DNA from: QWPN01 sp044238145
GTDB taxonomy: Bacteria; Planctomycetota; Planctomycetia; Pirellulales; UBA1268
Length of the DNA: 32,699 nt
Assembly: GCA_044238145.1 (NCBI GenBank)
Contig: JBIIDT010000029.1
Location: forward strand, 1-32,699
Direction: 5' to 3'
The notes under the pieces were generated by a model. That model had not been told where the DNA came from. It worked only from the letters and a program-made list of their open reading frames with translations, and did no database searches. Position 1 is the first letter of the stretch, and each line of letters starts with the position of its first letter. A program made the position numbers and the translations under genes. Shown in pieces: positions 9,701-17,001 of this stretch.

Positions 9701-11807
9701 CGTGATGGACACGCTCGGCCGGATCGACGCCCGGGGCACGGGCATCGACGCGACGGTGGTGTTCGACCTCATGCGGGTGCTCGCGGCCCGGCCGGTGGCC
9801 GAGCGCGACGCGCTTCGCACCGATCTCGAACGCCTCGCCACGACCGGCCGGCAGCCGTTGGCCCGCCGGATCGGCTACGTCGCGCTGCTGGGCATGGACG
9901 CGGCCGGCGGCGACGCCGTGGCACGGACGTGGGCCCTCGCGGCGGCCGACCCACAGCGGCTCGTCGACCTGGTCGAGGCGTTGCCGATGGTGGCCGACCC
10001 GGCGGTGCGGACCGCGCTCTACGACCGCATCGTGCCGCTTCTGGACGACGGGCTGGGGAAGGAGGCCGCCGTGACCGGCCGGTTCGTGCGGCTCGACATG
10101 CTCGGCGGCATGCGGACCTTGTGGCTGGCGGAGGTGGAGGCGATCTCCGCCGGCTCGAACGCCGCCCGCGGTGGCACGGCGACCCAGAAGCAGCCGGCGG
10201 CGGCCGGCAGTGCGGCAGCGGCGATCGACGGCGCGGCCGACTCGGCGACCTGCACCGTGGCGGGCGAGGACCCGTGGTGGGAGGTCGATCTCGGTGGCGC
10301 CGTGCCGCTCGAGCGGATCGTGGTCCGCCAGGCCGCGGGGCTCAACAAGGACCGCCTCAAGAGCTTTACCGTCCGGGTGCTCGACGGCAACCGCAACGTG
10401 GTCAGCCGCCAGGAGGTCACGGCCCTCCAGTCACTCGTCACGCCGGTGGCCCTGGAGAGTGCGGCCGCCCGGCAGGCGAGCGTCGTCCGCCGGGCCGCGT
10501 TCCAGGCGCTGGCGACCGTCCGGGGCCGGGAGGCGGAGACGTTCGCCCTCCTGGCCCGGTTCGTCCGCGACGGCATCGACCGCGACGCGGCGATCCGCGC
10601 GCTCTCCACGATTCCCCTTGCCCAGTGGCCGGCCGCAGAGGCGTCGCCGACCATCGAGGCCCTCGTCGGCTGGCTCAGGCAGGCGGGCCCGGCCGACCGC
10701 TCGACCGACGCGGGCCTGGCGGCGTGGCAGTTCGCCGAGCGGCTGACCACGCTCCTGCCGGCGGTGGATGGGAAGGCTCGCCGGGCGGAACTGGCGGACT
10801 TGGGCGTCCGCGTCGTGCGGATCGGCACCGTTTACGAGCGGATGGCTTTCGACCAGGAGACCGTGGCCGTGCAGGCCGGGCGGCCGGTGCTCTTCGTGCT
10901 CGAGAATCCCGACGCCATGCCCCACAACTTCGTGATCGTGAAGCCCGGCCGGATGCAGGAGGTGGGCGAGATCGCCGAGCGGCAGGCGCAGAACATGAAC
11001 TTCGCCAAGCAGGGCTTCGTGCCGAACTCGCCGCACATCCTCGCGAAGAGCGGCCTCCTGCAGCCCCAGGGCACGGAGCGGGTGAACTTCCAGACGCCCA
11101 CCGAGCCCGGCATCTATCCCTACGTCTGCACCTACCCCGGTCACTGGCGGCGGATGTTCGGCGCGCTCTACGTCGTGGACGACCTGGAGGCCTACCTCGC
11201 CGACCCCAAGGCCTACCTCGCCGCCCATCCGCTCGAAATCAAGGACGAGCTGCTCAAGGATCGCCGGCCGCGGACGGAGTGGGCGATCGCCGACCTCGAG
11301 GGCAGCCTGGCGACGCTGGAGAAGGGCCGGTCGTTCCTTCACGGCCGCGAGCTGTTCCGCACGGCGTCGTGCATTTCCTGCCACAAGATGGGCGACGCGG
11401 GCAACGCCTTCGGGCCGGAACTGGCCAAGCTCGACGCGAAGATGACGCCCGTGGAGATCGCCCGGCATATCCTCGAGCCGTCGCTGAAGATCGACGAGAA
11501 GTATCGCTCGACGACGGTCGTCACCGACGACGGCCGCTCGGTGACGGGCCTCGTCGTCGCCGAGACGCCCGCCGAGCTGGCGATCGTCGAGAACCCCGTC
11601 GCCAAGGCGGAGCCCGTGCGGATCGCCAAGGACACGATCGAGGAGCGGACCACCTCGCCGGTGTCGATCATGCCCAAGGGGCTGCTCGACAAGCTTTCGC
11701 GGGACGAGGTTCTCGACCTCGTGGCCTACGTCGCTGCCCGGGGCGACGAGTCGAGCGCCCTGTTCGCCCCCGACGGCTGTCCGCACCATCCACCGGCGGG
11801 GAAGTAG
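6744..11807 (+). CDS. Multidomain secreted redox protein: GDSL-like, PVC dehydrogenase propeller, HEAT, discoidin, cupredoxin, cytochrome c
   Basis: A 1687-residue protein; the start at 6744 is chosen for its GAGGAG site and signal peptide (residues 1-22). Regions: SGNH/GDSL-like at about 25-260, retaining FGSNEAH (block III) and D239-G-I-H242 (block V) but with GGGV at 37-40 where GDSL/GNTL normally lies, so the nucleophilic serine is absent; a PVC-type membrane-bound dehydrogenase beta-propeller at about 386-734; HEAT-like repeats at about 750-985; a discoidin/F5-8C-like patch at about 1140-1226; an azurin-like cupredoxin at about 1353-1481 with ligands H1394, C1462, H1467 and M1471 in the azurin spacing C-x4-H-x3-M; and a planctomycete heme-binding domain with CISCH at 1543-1547 and a later SIMPKG supplying the probable axial Met. 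Electron transfer from the dehydrogenase through copper and heme is inferred from layout. The substrate is unknown. Confidence 0.88.
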   Translation: MIRCAAATLTIALMFGSGLGHAEILALQEGDHVCIVGGGVADAMQHSGWLETLLHARHPAHRLVIRNLGYDGDEIDPAKRLRSADFGTPDQWLAGAAPIPKPGDLTTKDHVRENRFELVGTKADVIFAFFGSNEAHAGPGGLAAFREQVERFIDHTRGQKYDGVEAPRLVLFTPIAHENIAAKDPTRPHWNDGVAHNKNLAAYAAAMEEVCRAKGVPCVDLFEPTATAYGRTKELLTEDGIHPTERGDREIARIIDESLFGVPRVRDEKALERLRQAVVDKNFFWFNRYRATDGYSVFGGRSWLKFAPDQQSNYEVGQRELEYLDVKTANRDRRIWATAATLADAAAPLPAVEDVGLPALLPVKTNKPGSLPDGKHEFLSGADAIAKMTVHSGMKVELVADEKMFPELVNPVQMAFDTKGRLWVAAWPMYPHWSPDGPMHDKLLILEDADGDGRTDKVKTFAGDLHNPTGFEFWGKGVIVAQGPDVLYLEDTNGDDRYDVKRRIIRGLDTADTHHTANSFTLDPAGGLYFQEGTFHHSQPETPWGPPVRVANGAVFRYEPRTGKLGLYTSYSFANPHGHAFGRWGEDAVYDGTGAVPYWGSVFSTRLDGMDKHGNAPSIYKQRTRPCPGVEILSSPHFAAEMQGNLLVGNVIGFQGILQYALKPVADAPKQAFPEAVEVEPIVSSSDPNFRPADLEMGPDGAIYFTDWQNPIIGHMQHNLRDPNRDQKHGRVYRVVMADKAVEKIVPIAGRPTAEVVALLADPTDRVRYRARIDLSGRPEAEVVPAVRAWLAAQDAKTPEFEHRRLEALWMLRHFDVVDVPLIEAVLASSDPRARAAGLRVLSQVADRVPEALAMVRRGAADESLRVRLEAVRAATYLAAPEAIEALAIAGELPGDRFMDYVKQEARRVLEPQYAKARATGWRPAFATAAGRRFLFASLTNEELAKEPRSPEVYQEMLLRSGLDEGLRTEAIGGLAKERGQTPVQVVMDTLGRIDARGTGIDATVVFDLMRVLAARPVAERDALRTDLERLATTGRQPLARRIGYVALLGMDAAGGDAVARTWALAAADPQRLVDLVEALPMVADPAVRTALYDRIVPLLDDGLGKEAAVTGRFVRLDMLGGMRTLWLAEVEAISAGSNAARGGTATQKQPAAAGSAAAAIDGAADSATCTVAGEDPWWEVDLGGAVPLERIVVRQAAGLNKDRLKSFTVRVLDGNRNVVSRQEVTALQSLVTPVALESAAARQASVVRRAAFQALATVRGREAETFALLARFVRDGIDRDAAIRALSTIPLAQWPAAEASPTIEALVGWLRQAGPADRSTDAGLAAWQFAERLTTLLPAVDGKARRAELADLGVRVVRIGTVYERMAFDQETVAVQAGRPVLFVLENPDAMPHNFVIVKPGRMQEVGEIAERQAQNMNFAKQGFVPNSPHILAKSGLLQPQGTERVNFQTPTEPGIYPYVCTYPGHWRRMFGALYVVDDLEAYLADPKAYLAAHPLEIKDELLKDRRPRTEWAIADLEGSLATLEKGRSFLHGRELFRTASCISCHKMGDAGNAFGPELAKLDAKMTPVEIARHILEPSLKIDEKYRSTTVVTDDGRSVTGLVVAETPAELAIVENPVAKAEPVRIAKDTIEERTTSPVSIMPKGLLDKLSRDEVLDLVAYVAARGDESSALFAPDGCPHHPPAGK

Positions 11808-11812
11808 GCCGC

Positions 11813-12550
11813 ATGGACGAGACGAACCGCGCCGGCGAGATCCGCCCGCTCGACGCGATCGAGCGCCGCGTGCTCGGCACGCTCATCGAGAAGGGCAAGA
11901 CGACCCCCGACCAGTATCCACTGTCGCTCAACGCCCTGGTCACCGGCTGCAACCAGAAGAGCAACCGCGACCCCATCATGACGCTCGACGAGGAGCAGGT
12001 GATGCGGGCGGTGGCGGGCCTGCGGAAGTGCGGGGCGATGGCGGAGGTGTTCGGCAGCGGCAAGATCCCGCGGTATCGGCACCTGGCCTACGAGTGGCTC
12101 GGGGTCGAGAAGGAGGAACTCGCAATCCTCGGCGAACTTCTCCTGCGAGGCGAGCAGACCGAGGGCGACCTTCGCGGGCGGGCGAGCCGCATGGACCCGA
12201 TCCCCGACCTCGACGTCCTCCGCGGCCACCTGGATCGGCTCGCGGACCGTGGGCTCGTCGTCTGGCTCTCGCCCCCCGGCCGTGGCCGGATGCTGACGCA
12301 CGGCCTGCTGCCGGCCGAGAAACTGGACAAGGTCCGCTCGCAGCTCGGCATGGCGGGCGGCGGCGTGGCCGAGCCCGTCGCCGATCACGTGACGGAGCCG
12401 CCGCCGGCGCGATCCGCGGCCGAGGCTCCGGCCCCGCGGCCCGCCGCGCCGGCCCAGGATGACGTGGCCGATCGCGTGGCCGAACTCGAACGCACCGTGG
12501 CCGACCTGCGCGACCGCCTCGCGCGGCTCGAGGCCGAACTCGGCGGCTGA
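11813..12550 (+). CDS. YceH/UPF0502 (DUF480) family protein
   Basis: A 245-residue cytosolic protein. It matches the YceH family from its start: RPLDAIERRVLGTLIEKG, TTPDQYPLSLNALVTGCNQK and SNRDP, followed by a second winged-helix-like half (ELLLRGEQTEGDLRGRASRM). The family has two winged-helix domains; E. coli YceH is about 215 residues and its function is not established. Here the C-terminus is extended by a Pro/Ala-rich linker and a short heptad-like coiled coil (VAELERTVADLRDRLARLEAEL), which may drive oligomerisation. The ATG lies 5 bases after the preceding stop, with GTAGG just upstream, so cotranscription with the large redox gene is likely, although the products seem unrelated. Confidence 0.9.
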   Translation: MDETNRAGEIRPLDAIERRVLGTLIEKGKTTPDQYPLSLNALVTGCNQKSNRDPIMTLDEEQVMRAVAGLRKCGAMAEVFGSGKIPRYRHLAYEWLGVEKEELAILGELLLRGEQTEGDLRGRASRMDPIPDLDVLRGHLDRLADRGLVVWLSPPGRGRMLTHGLLPAEKLDKVRSQLGMAGGGVAEPVADHVTEPPPARSAAEAPAPRPAAPAQDDVADRVAELERTVADLRDRLARLEAELGG

Positions 12551-12566
12551 CGTCGTGAGGCTGGCG

Positions 12567-13457
12567 ATGACCATGCTGAATCGTGGACTCATCGCCGCCC
12601 TGACGGCCGTGCTGCTGGCGTGTGCCGCACCGGCGGCCGAGCCGCTCTCGGTCGTCGAGGGCTGCACGCTCGTGGCCGCCGAGTGGGCCGACGGTGACAG
12701 CTTCCCGGTGCGCACGCCCGCTGGCGACGTGCACACGGTGCGGCTCTACGGCGCCGACTGCCTGGAGCAGCACGTCTCCGGCGAGACCGACGCACGGCGG
12801 CTGCGGGGCCAGCGACGCTACTTCGGGATCACGAGCGTGCGGCCGGACGCCGCGGCCTCGATCGCCCTGGCCAAGGATCTCGCGGGCCAGGCCACCACCG
12901 AGACCCGCCGCCTCCTGGCCCGGCCGTTCACGATCCACACGAGTTTCGCCGACGCCCGCGGCGACGGCCGCCACAAGCGGATCTACGCCTTCGTGATCGA
13001 CGCCGAGGGGCGCGATCTGGCCAAGCACCTCGTGTCCGTCGGTCTGGCGCGGGCCTATGGCGTGGGCCGGACCACGCTGGCGGGCGATTCGGCGGAGGAG
13101 TATCGGGAGACGCTCGCCGACCTGGAACTCCAGGCGGCGAAACGCGGCGCCGGCATCTGGTCCCACACCGACTGGGATGCGTTGCCGGTGGAGCGCCGGC
13201 TGGAGCGGCGCGAGGAGCAGGAGCTGCGGGTGGCGATCGACGGGGCCGCGCCCCCGCCGGGCTTCGCGGTCGAGATCAACACCGCCTCGCGGGAGGACCT
13301 GATGCGTCTGCCGCACGTCGGCGAAACGCTCGCCAACCGGATCATCGAGCGGCGGCCCTACAAGCGGCTCACCGACCTCTTGGAGGTGGACGGCATCGGG
13401 CCGAGCACCTACCGTGAACTCAAGCCGATGCTCCGGCTCGAGCCCGCGGCCGAGTGA
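12567..13457 (+). CDS. Secreted thermonuclease (SNase) fused to ComEA-type helix-hairpin-helix
   Basis: A protein of 296 residues. An N-terminal hydrophobic segment ends in LLAC at residues 16-19, so it is exported and possibly a lipoprotein (lipobox cysteine C19). The SNase-like domain spans about 30-180. Expected active-site residues are present: D44 in DGDS, R59 in VRLYGAD, D64, E67, and R138 in RHKRIYAFV as the likely third catalytic residue. At about 237-291 there is a ComEA-type double helix-hairpin-helix: INTASREDLMRLPHVGE and LLEVDGIGPSTYRELKP. The combination suggests a surface nuclease that holds DNA non-specifically, perhaps for nutrient scavenging or DNA uptake; that role is inferred. 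The start at 12567 is preceded by GAGG six bases upstream; an in-frame ATG at 12573 is an alternative. Confidence 0.88.
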   Translation: MTMLNRGLIAALTAVLLACAAPAAEPLSVVEGCTLVAAEWADGDSFPVRTPAGDVHTVRLYGADCLEQHVSGETDARRLRGQRRYFGITSVRPDAAASIALAKDLAGQATTETRRLLARPFTIHTSFADARGDGRHKRIYAFVIDAEGRDLAKHLVSVGLARAYGVGRTTLAGDSAEEYRETLADLELQAAKRGAGIWSHTDWDALPVERRLERREEQELRVAIDGAAPPPGFAVEINTASREDLMRLPHVGETLANRIIERRPYKRLTDLLEVDGIGPSTYRELKPMLRLEPAAE

Positions 13458-13497
13458 CCGTCGGCAGACACGATCCACCAGTACCGAGGGCCCACCG

Positions 13498-13929
13498 ATG
13501 ACCGTCCACGAGTTTCGCCACGCCCTCGAGAGCCACCCCGGCGCGCGGATGCACTGGATGCTGCCCGACAAGTCGTTCGTGCCCGCCCACTATCACATCA
13601 CCGAGGTGGGCAAGGTGCGAAAAGACTTCATCGACTGCGGCGGCACGGTCCGCTCGACGATGGCCTGCGTGCTGCAGGTCTGGGTGGCGAACGACGTGGA
13701 CCACCGGCTGGAGACCACGAAGCTGGCGGCGATCATGGGCGTGGCCGCCCCGCTGCTGGAGTCCGCCGACCTGCCCGTGGAGGTCGAGTACGAGGCGGGG
13801 GTGATCTCGCAGTATCCGATCGGCGGCGTGGAGGTCACGCCCTCCGGCCTGCTCTTTTATCTCGGCACGAAGCACACGGCCTGCCTGGCGCCGGAGAAGT
13901 GCAAGGTGGGCGACACGGGCTGCTGCTGA
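13498..13929 (+). CDS. DUF6428 family protein
   Basis: A small 143-residue soluble protein. It matches what I recall of DUF6428: VPAHYHITEVGKV near the N-terminus, then a DCGGTVRSTMACVLQVWV block, a central helix, and a Cys-rich end. The C-terminus holds four cysteines (TACLAPEKC then a terminal CC), and together with the HYH motif this suggests a metal or thiol role; no function is established. Relatives are, as far as I recall, often found near arsenic-related genes and methyltransferases, and here a SAM methyltransferase follows 18 bases later. The ATG at 13498 has GAGGG eight bases upstream and starts 40 bases after the nuclease stop. Confidence 0.7.
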   Translation: MTVHEFRHALESHPGARMHWMLPDKSFVPAHYHITEVGKVRKDFIDCGGTVRSTMACVLQVWVANDVDHRLETTKLAAIMGVAAPLLESADLPVEVEYEAGVISQYPIGGVEVTPSGLLFYLGTKHTACLAPEKCKVGDTGCC

Positions 13930-13947
13930 CCTCCAGCACGAGACCAC

Positions 13948-14517
13948 ATGCCACAGGGCCGGGAAAGCGGGATGCCGGATGTCGCGACGTGGCGCGGGTT
14001 CTTCGACCCCGCCCGGATCCTCGACCGGCTGGAGTGCACCGGACCGGGCGACATGGTCGAGTTCGGCTGCGGCTACGGCCTGTTCACGGTCGAGGCGGCG
14101 CGGCGTTCGACCGGCGTCGTGCACGCCATCGACATCGATCCGCAGATGATCGCGGCGACCACCGCGGCGGCCCGGGTGGCGGGCGTGGCGAACGTGCGGC
14201 CACTGGCCCGCGACTTCATGACCGAGGGCACCGGCCTGCCGGACCGGTCGTGCGACCAGGCGCTGGTCTTCAACCTGTTGCACATCGACGAACCGGTGGC
14301 GCTGCTCCGCGAAGCGTTCCGCGTCCTCCGGTCCGGTGGACGGCTGGGGATCATCCACTGGAACCACGACCCGGCCACGCCGCGCGGCCCGTCGATGGAC
14401 ATCCGGCCGACGGCGACCCAGTGCCGTCGCTGGTCGGAGGAGGCAGGGTTTCGCTTCGTGCGTGACGAGCCCGGGATCGCCCGCTGGCACTGGGGCCTGC
14501 TGATGCAGCGGCCGTAG
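13948..14517 (+). CDS. Class I SAM-dependent methyltransferase
   Basis: A 189-residue protein with a Rossmann methyltransferase fold. Motif I is VEFGCGYGLFTVEA, the acidic end of strand 2 is HAIDIDPQMI, motif IV is CDQALVFNLLHI, and the post-motif region is EAFRVLRSGGRLGIIHW. This resembles Methyltransf_11/25 enzymes acting on small molecules, but the substrate cannot be told. It follows DUF6428 by 18 bases and is probably in the same operon. The start could instead be the ATG at 13972 (GGGAAAGCGGG just upstream), which would remove eight residues before the conserved part. The downstream gene order changes at a minus-strand tRNA, so this gene ends the operon. Confidence 0.85.
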   Translation: MPQGRESGMPDVATWRGFFDPARILDRLECTGPGDMVEFGCGYGLFTVEAARRSTGVVHAIDIDPQMIAATTAAARVAGVANVRPLARDFMTEGTGLPDRSCDQALVFNLLHIDEPVALLREAFRVLRSGGRLGIIHWNHDPATPRGPSMDIRPTATQCRRWSEEAGFRFVRDEPGIARWHWGLLMQRP

Positions 14518-14569
14518 AAGCCGGCGCTTTGCCGGGGCCGCCCGATCGCGAACCCCGTGTTTTCAAGAG

Positions 14570-14652
14570 TGCCGGAGGTGGGACTTGAACCCACACGCCC
14601 TTGCGGGCAACGGATTTTGAGTCCGCCGCGTCTGCCATTCCGCCACTCCGGC
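14570..14652 (-). tRNA. tRNA-Leu (anticodon CAA)
   Basis: A complete cloverleaf is readable on the minus strand. The acceptor arms GCCGGAG and CTCCGGC pair. The anticodon loop CTCAAAA between CGGA and TCCG gives anticodon CAA (plus-strand 14617-14619). A long variable arm (TTGCCCGCAAGGGCG) marks a class II tRNA. The T arm is GTGGGTTCAAGTCCCAC. The discriminator base is A at 14570 and CCA is not encoded. It reads codon UUG. Confidence 0.96.
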
Positions 14653-14750
14653 TCGTGAGAGGCGATCGACCGCTCCAGATTACGCCGCTACGCACCGGTT
14701 TGCCAGACGCGGTAGAGTTGGGGCGTTCTCCCACCTTGTCGCCTTGCGCC

Positions 14751-16019
14751 ATGAATGTCGTCGTCTTCGAAGACCGGTTCGTCGAGCGGCTCGGCGTCGT
14801 GGCCGTCGCCCGCCCCGCCTGCGATATCACCGTCGGCTCCCACACGCTCGTCGAGATCCTCGGCCACATCGGCAGTGTCCGCCGGGCCGTGCGGCCCCAC
14901 CTGGCCCGGCACCTGGCGGCTCTCGGTGATCGGACCGCCATCTGGGGCGGCCCTCCCGACGCGCCGGCACGGCCCGCCGCCTCGAGCCACGGCGCGGTCG
15001 CCCTGCTCGTCAACGCCCGCGTGGCCCCGAGCCGTGCGAACCTCGTCGCCCTGCGTTCGCTCGTCGAGGCCGGCCGGCGGTGCGTGGTGCGATCGGGAGC
15101 CGCGGTCGCGGCCGCCGTGCTGCACGTTTCGGCCGATGGCGGCGCGGACCACGACGCGATCGCGGCGCTCACCGCCCGCGCCGCCGAGGCCGACGACGCG
15201 GTCGCCTCACTGGGCCTGCCCGAGCACGACCTGCGGCTCGACCTGCTCGACCAGGCGCACGACGTCGTCTCCCGCCACGAGGCCGCGCTCGAGGGCTCGC
15301 TCGCGATCCGACTCGACGGCGGCGGCTACGCCGAGATCCGCCCCGGTCTGTTCGTGGCGGCGGGAGCGCATGTCGCCGACTGGGTGGCCGTGCGGCACGG
15401 GCCGGTGGTCGTCGAGTCCGGTGCCGAGGTCGGCCCGTTCGTCTGCCTCGACGGGCCGGTCTGGATCGGGCCCGACGTGCGGGTCGGCCCGCACACCTGG
15501 CTGCGGGCCGGCACGGCGCTGGCCCGGGCGGTTCGCGTGGGCGGCGAGGTCGAGGCGAGCGTGATGGAGCCCTATTCGAACAAGCCGCACGAGGGCTACC
15601 TCGGCCACAGCCACGTCGGCAGCTGGACGAACCTCGCCGCCGGCACGATCACGGGCAACCTCAAGGCGACCTACGGCCCCGTGCGGCTGCACGACATCCT
15701 GCCCGACGGCAGCCGAGCGACGGTCCACACCGGCCGGCAGTTCCTCGGTGCCCTCGTCGGCGAGTTCGTGAAGTCGGCGGTCAACACGTCGCTGCCGTGC
15801 GGTGCGCGGATCGGCGTCGCTGCCACGATCGGCGGCAGCCCGCCCGAGTTCGTGCCCGCCTTCCACAACATGCTGGTGGGCGGCCCGGCCGGAAGCCGGT
15901 CGTCGCCCGAGCAGGCGGCCACGATCCTGGGGCGGATGATGGCCCGCCGCGGCCTGGAGATGCTCCCCGCCGACCGCGACCTCATCGAGGCCCTCGCCGC
16001 ACCCGCGCCGCGGGGCTGA
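14751..16019 (+). CDS. GlmU-like putative sugar nucleotidyltransferase (alternative GlmU type, left-handed beta-helix)
   Basis: A 422-residue protein. The N-terminal part is a divergent nucleotidyltransferase-like region that starts with MNVVVFEDR, and the C-terminal half (about 190-370) shows hexapeptide-type periodicity (VVVESGAEVGPFVCLDGPVWIG). It carries the segment typical of the alternative bacterial GlmU family: GHSHVGSWTNLAAGTITGN, LKATYGPVRL, TGRQFLGALVGE and KSAVNTSLPCGARIGV. The family is assumed to act in UDP-GlcNAc or related sugar-nucleotide formation. The classical GlmU pyrophosphorylase GxGT motif is absent, so catalysis by the N-terminal half is uncertain. The gene is probably monocistronic, with TAGAGT at 14713-14718 as a possible -10 element. 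Confidence 0.82.
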   Translation: MNVVVFEDRFVERLGVVAVARPACDITVGSHTLVEILGHIGSVRRAVRPHLARHLAALGDRTAIWGGPPDAPARPAASSHGAVALLVNARVAPSRANLVALRSLVEAGRRCVVRSGAAVAAAVLHVSADGGADHDAIAALTARAAEADDAVASLGLPEHDLRLDLLDQAHDVVSRHEAALEGSLAIRLDGGGYAEIRPGLFVAAGAHVADWVAVRHGPVVVESGAEVGPFVCLDGPVWIGPDVRVGPHTWLRAGTALARAVRVGGEVEASVMEPYSNKPHEGYLGHSHVGSWTNLAAGTITGNLKATYGPVRLHDILPDGSRATVHTGRQFLGALVGEFVKSAVNTSLPCGARIGVAATIGGSPPEFVPAFHNMLVGGPAGSRSSPEQAATILGRMMARRGLEMLPADRDLIEALAAPAPRG

Positions 16020-16064
16020 CGCCCGCCGTTGGCGCGGGCGGCTCACGTCCTCGGCCGGCTGCGC

Positions 16065-16070
16065 TAGAAT
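16065..16070 (+). promoter_or_regulatory. Candidate -10 element (TAGAAT) for metF
   Basis: TAGAAT lies 45 bases before the GTG start of metF. The context GCTAGAATG is close to elements before other genes in the window (folK, GlmU-like). No recognisable -35 is found at the normal distance. Confidence 0.4.
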
Positions 16071-16115
16071 GGTCGGAGCGGCTGCCGTGCGGGCACCGCG
16101 CCGACGGAGGAACAC

Positions 16116-16991
16116 GTGTCGATCAAGGATGCCTACGCGACCGGGCGCTGCGGCCTGTCGTTCGAGCTGTTTCCGCCGAAGACTCCCGAGTCGGAGGCGG
16201 GCATGTGGCGCACGGTCGAGGCCCTGATGGCCTACGAGCCCGTGCTGGTCACCTGCACCTACGGCGCCGGCGGCTCGACCCGCGGCGCGACACTCGACGT
16301 GGTCGAGGGCGTGCGGCGGCGCTACGACGTGCCGGTCGCGAGCCACCTGACCTGCGTCGGCAGCACGACCGACGAACTGCGGTCCTACCTCCGCGAGGCG
16401 CGCGACCGGGGCGTGGCGGCGATCGTGGCCCTGCGGGGCGACCCGCCGCGGGGCGAGGAGAGCTTCCGGCCGGTGGCCGGCGGCCTCCGCTACGCGTCCG
16501 AACTGGTGGCCCTGATCCGCGGCGAGTTTCCGGAGTTCGGCATCCTCGTCGCCGGCTATCCCGAGATGCACCAGGAGGCCGCGAGCCCCGCGGCCGACCT
16601 CGAGAACCTGCGGCGAAAGTGCGCCGCGGGCGGCGACGTGGTCGTCACGCAACTGTTCTACGACAACGACGACTTCCTCCGCTTCCGCGACCGCTGCCTG
16701 GCGGTCGGCATCGCCGCGCCGATCGTGCCCGGCGTGATGCCCGTCACCAACTACGCCCAGATCCGGCGGATTGCCAGCCTATGCAAGGCCCGGCTGCCGG
16801 CGGCCTTCACCGAGGCGTTCGAGGCGGCCGGCGACGACGAGGCGGCCCAGTTCGAAGCGGGCGTGACCTACGCGGCCCGGCAGGTGGAGGAACTCGTGGC
16901 GGCCGGCGTCCCCGGCATCCACTTCTACGTCCTCAACAAGTCGCCGGCCACGGTCCGCGTGCTTGAACACGTCGGCCTCGCCCGCCGCTGA
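16116..16991 (+). CDS. metF: Methylenetetrahydrofolate reductase
   Basis: A 291-residue FAD-dependent TIM-barrel enzyme reducing 5,10-methylene-THF to 5-methyl-THF for methionine synthesis. It is full length (E. coli MetF is 296). Motifs: SFELFPPKTPES at the N-terminus, with the catalytic Glu; TCTYGAGGSTR; ASHLTCVG; ALRGDPPRG; VAGYPEMHQEA; TQLFYDND; PGVMPVTNYAQI; and GIHFYVLNKS at the end. The start is GTG with a strong ACGGAGG site five bases upstream. The gene stands alone on the plus strand and converges with a response-regulator gene whose stop is 10 bases away. Confidence 0.96.
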   Translation: MSIKDAYATGRCGLSFELFPPKTPESEAGMWRTVEALMAYEPVLVTCTYGAGGSTRGATLDVVEGVRRRYDVPVASHLTCVGSTTDELRSYLREARDRGVAAIVALRGDPPRGEESFRPVAGGLRYASELVALIRGEFPEFGILVAGYPEMHQEAASPAADLENLRRKCAAGGDVVVTQLFYDNDDFLRFRDRCLAVGIAAPIVPGVMPVTNYAQIRRIASLCKARLPAAFTEAFEAAGDDEAAQFEAGVTYAARQVEELVAAGVPGIHFYVLNKSPATVRVLEHVGLARR

Positions 16992-17000
16992 TAACGGGCG
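16979..17000. terminator. Possible bidirectional terminator between metF and response regulator
   Basis: CGCCCG (16979-16984) and CGGGCG (16995-17000) can pair around a 10-base loop that includes the metF stop codon. It sits exactly between two convergent stops. There is no T-tract, so Rho-independent function is doubtful. Confidence 0.35.
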
Positions 17001-17001
17001 G

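Noticed and set aside
9170..11812. Plus-strand extension upstream of YceH in the same frame
   Set aside because: Composition is Arg/Gly-rich shadow within the redox gene. The YceH family begins at the ATG at 11813.
14351..15172. Minus-strand frame containing a GGMADAADSKSVAR-like peptide
   Set aside because: That peptide is the well-known spurious translation of a tRNA-Leu gene; the tRNA itself is annotated.
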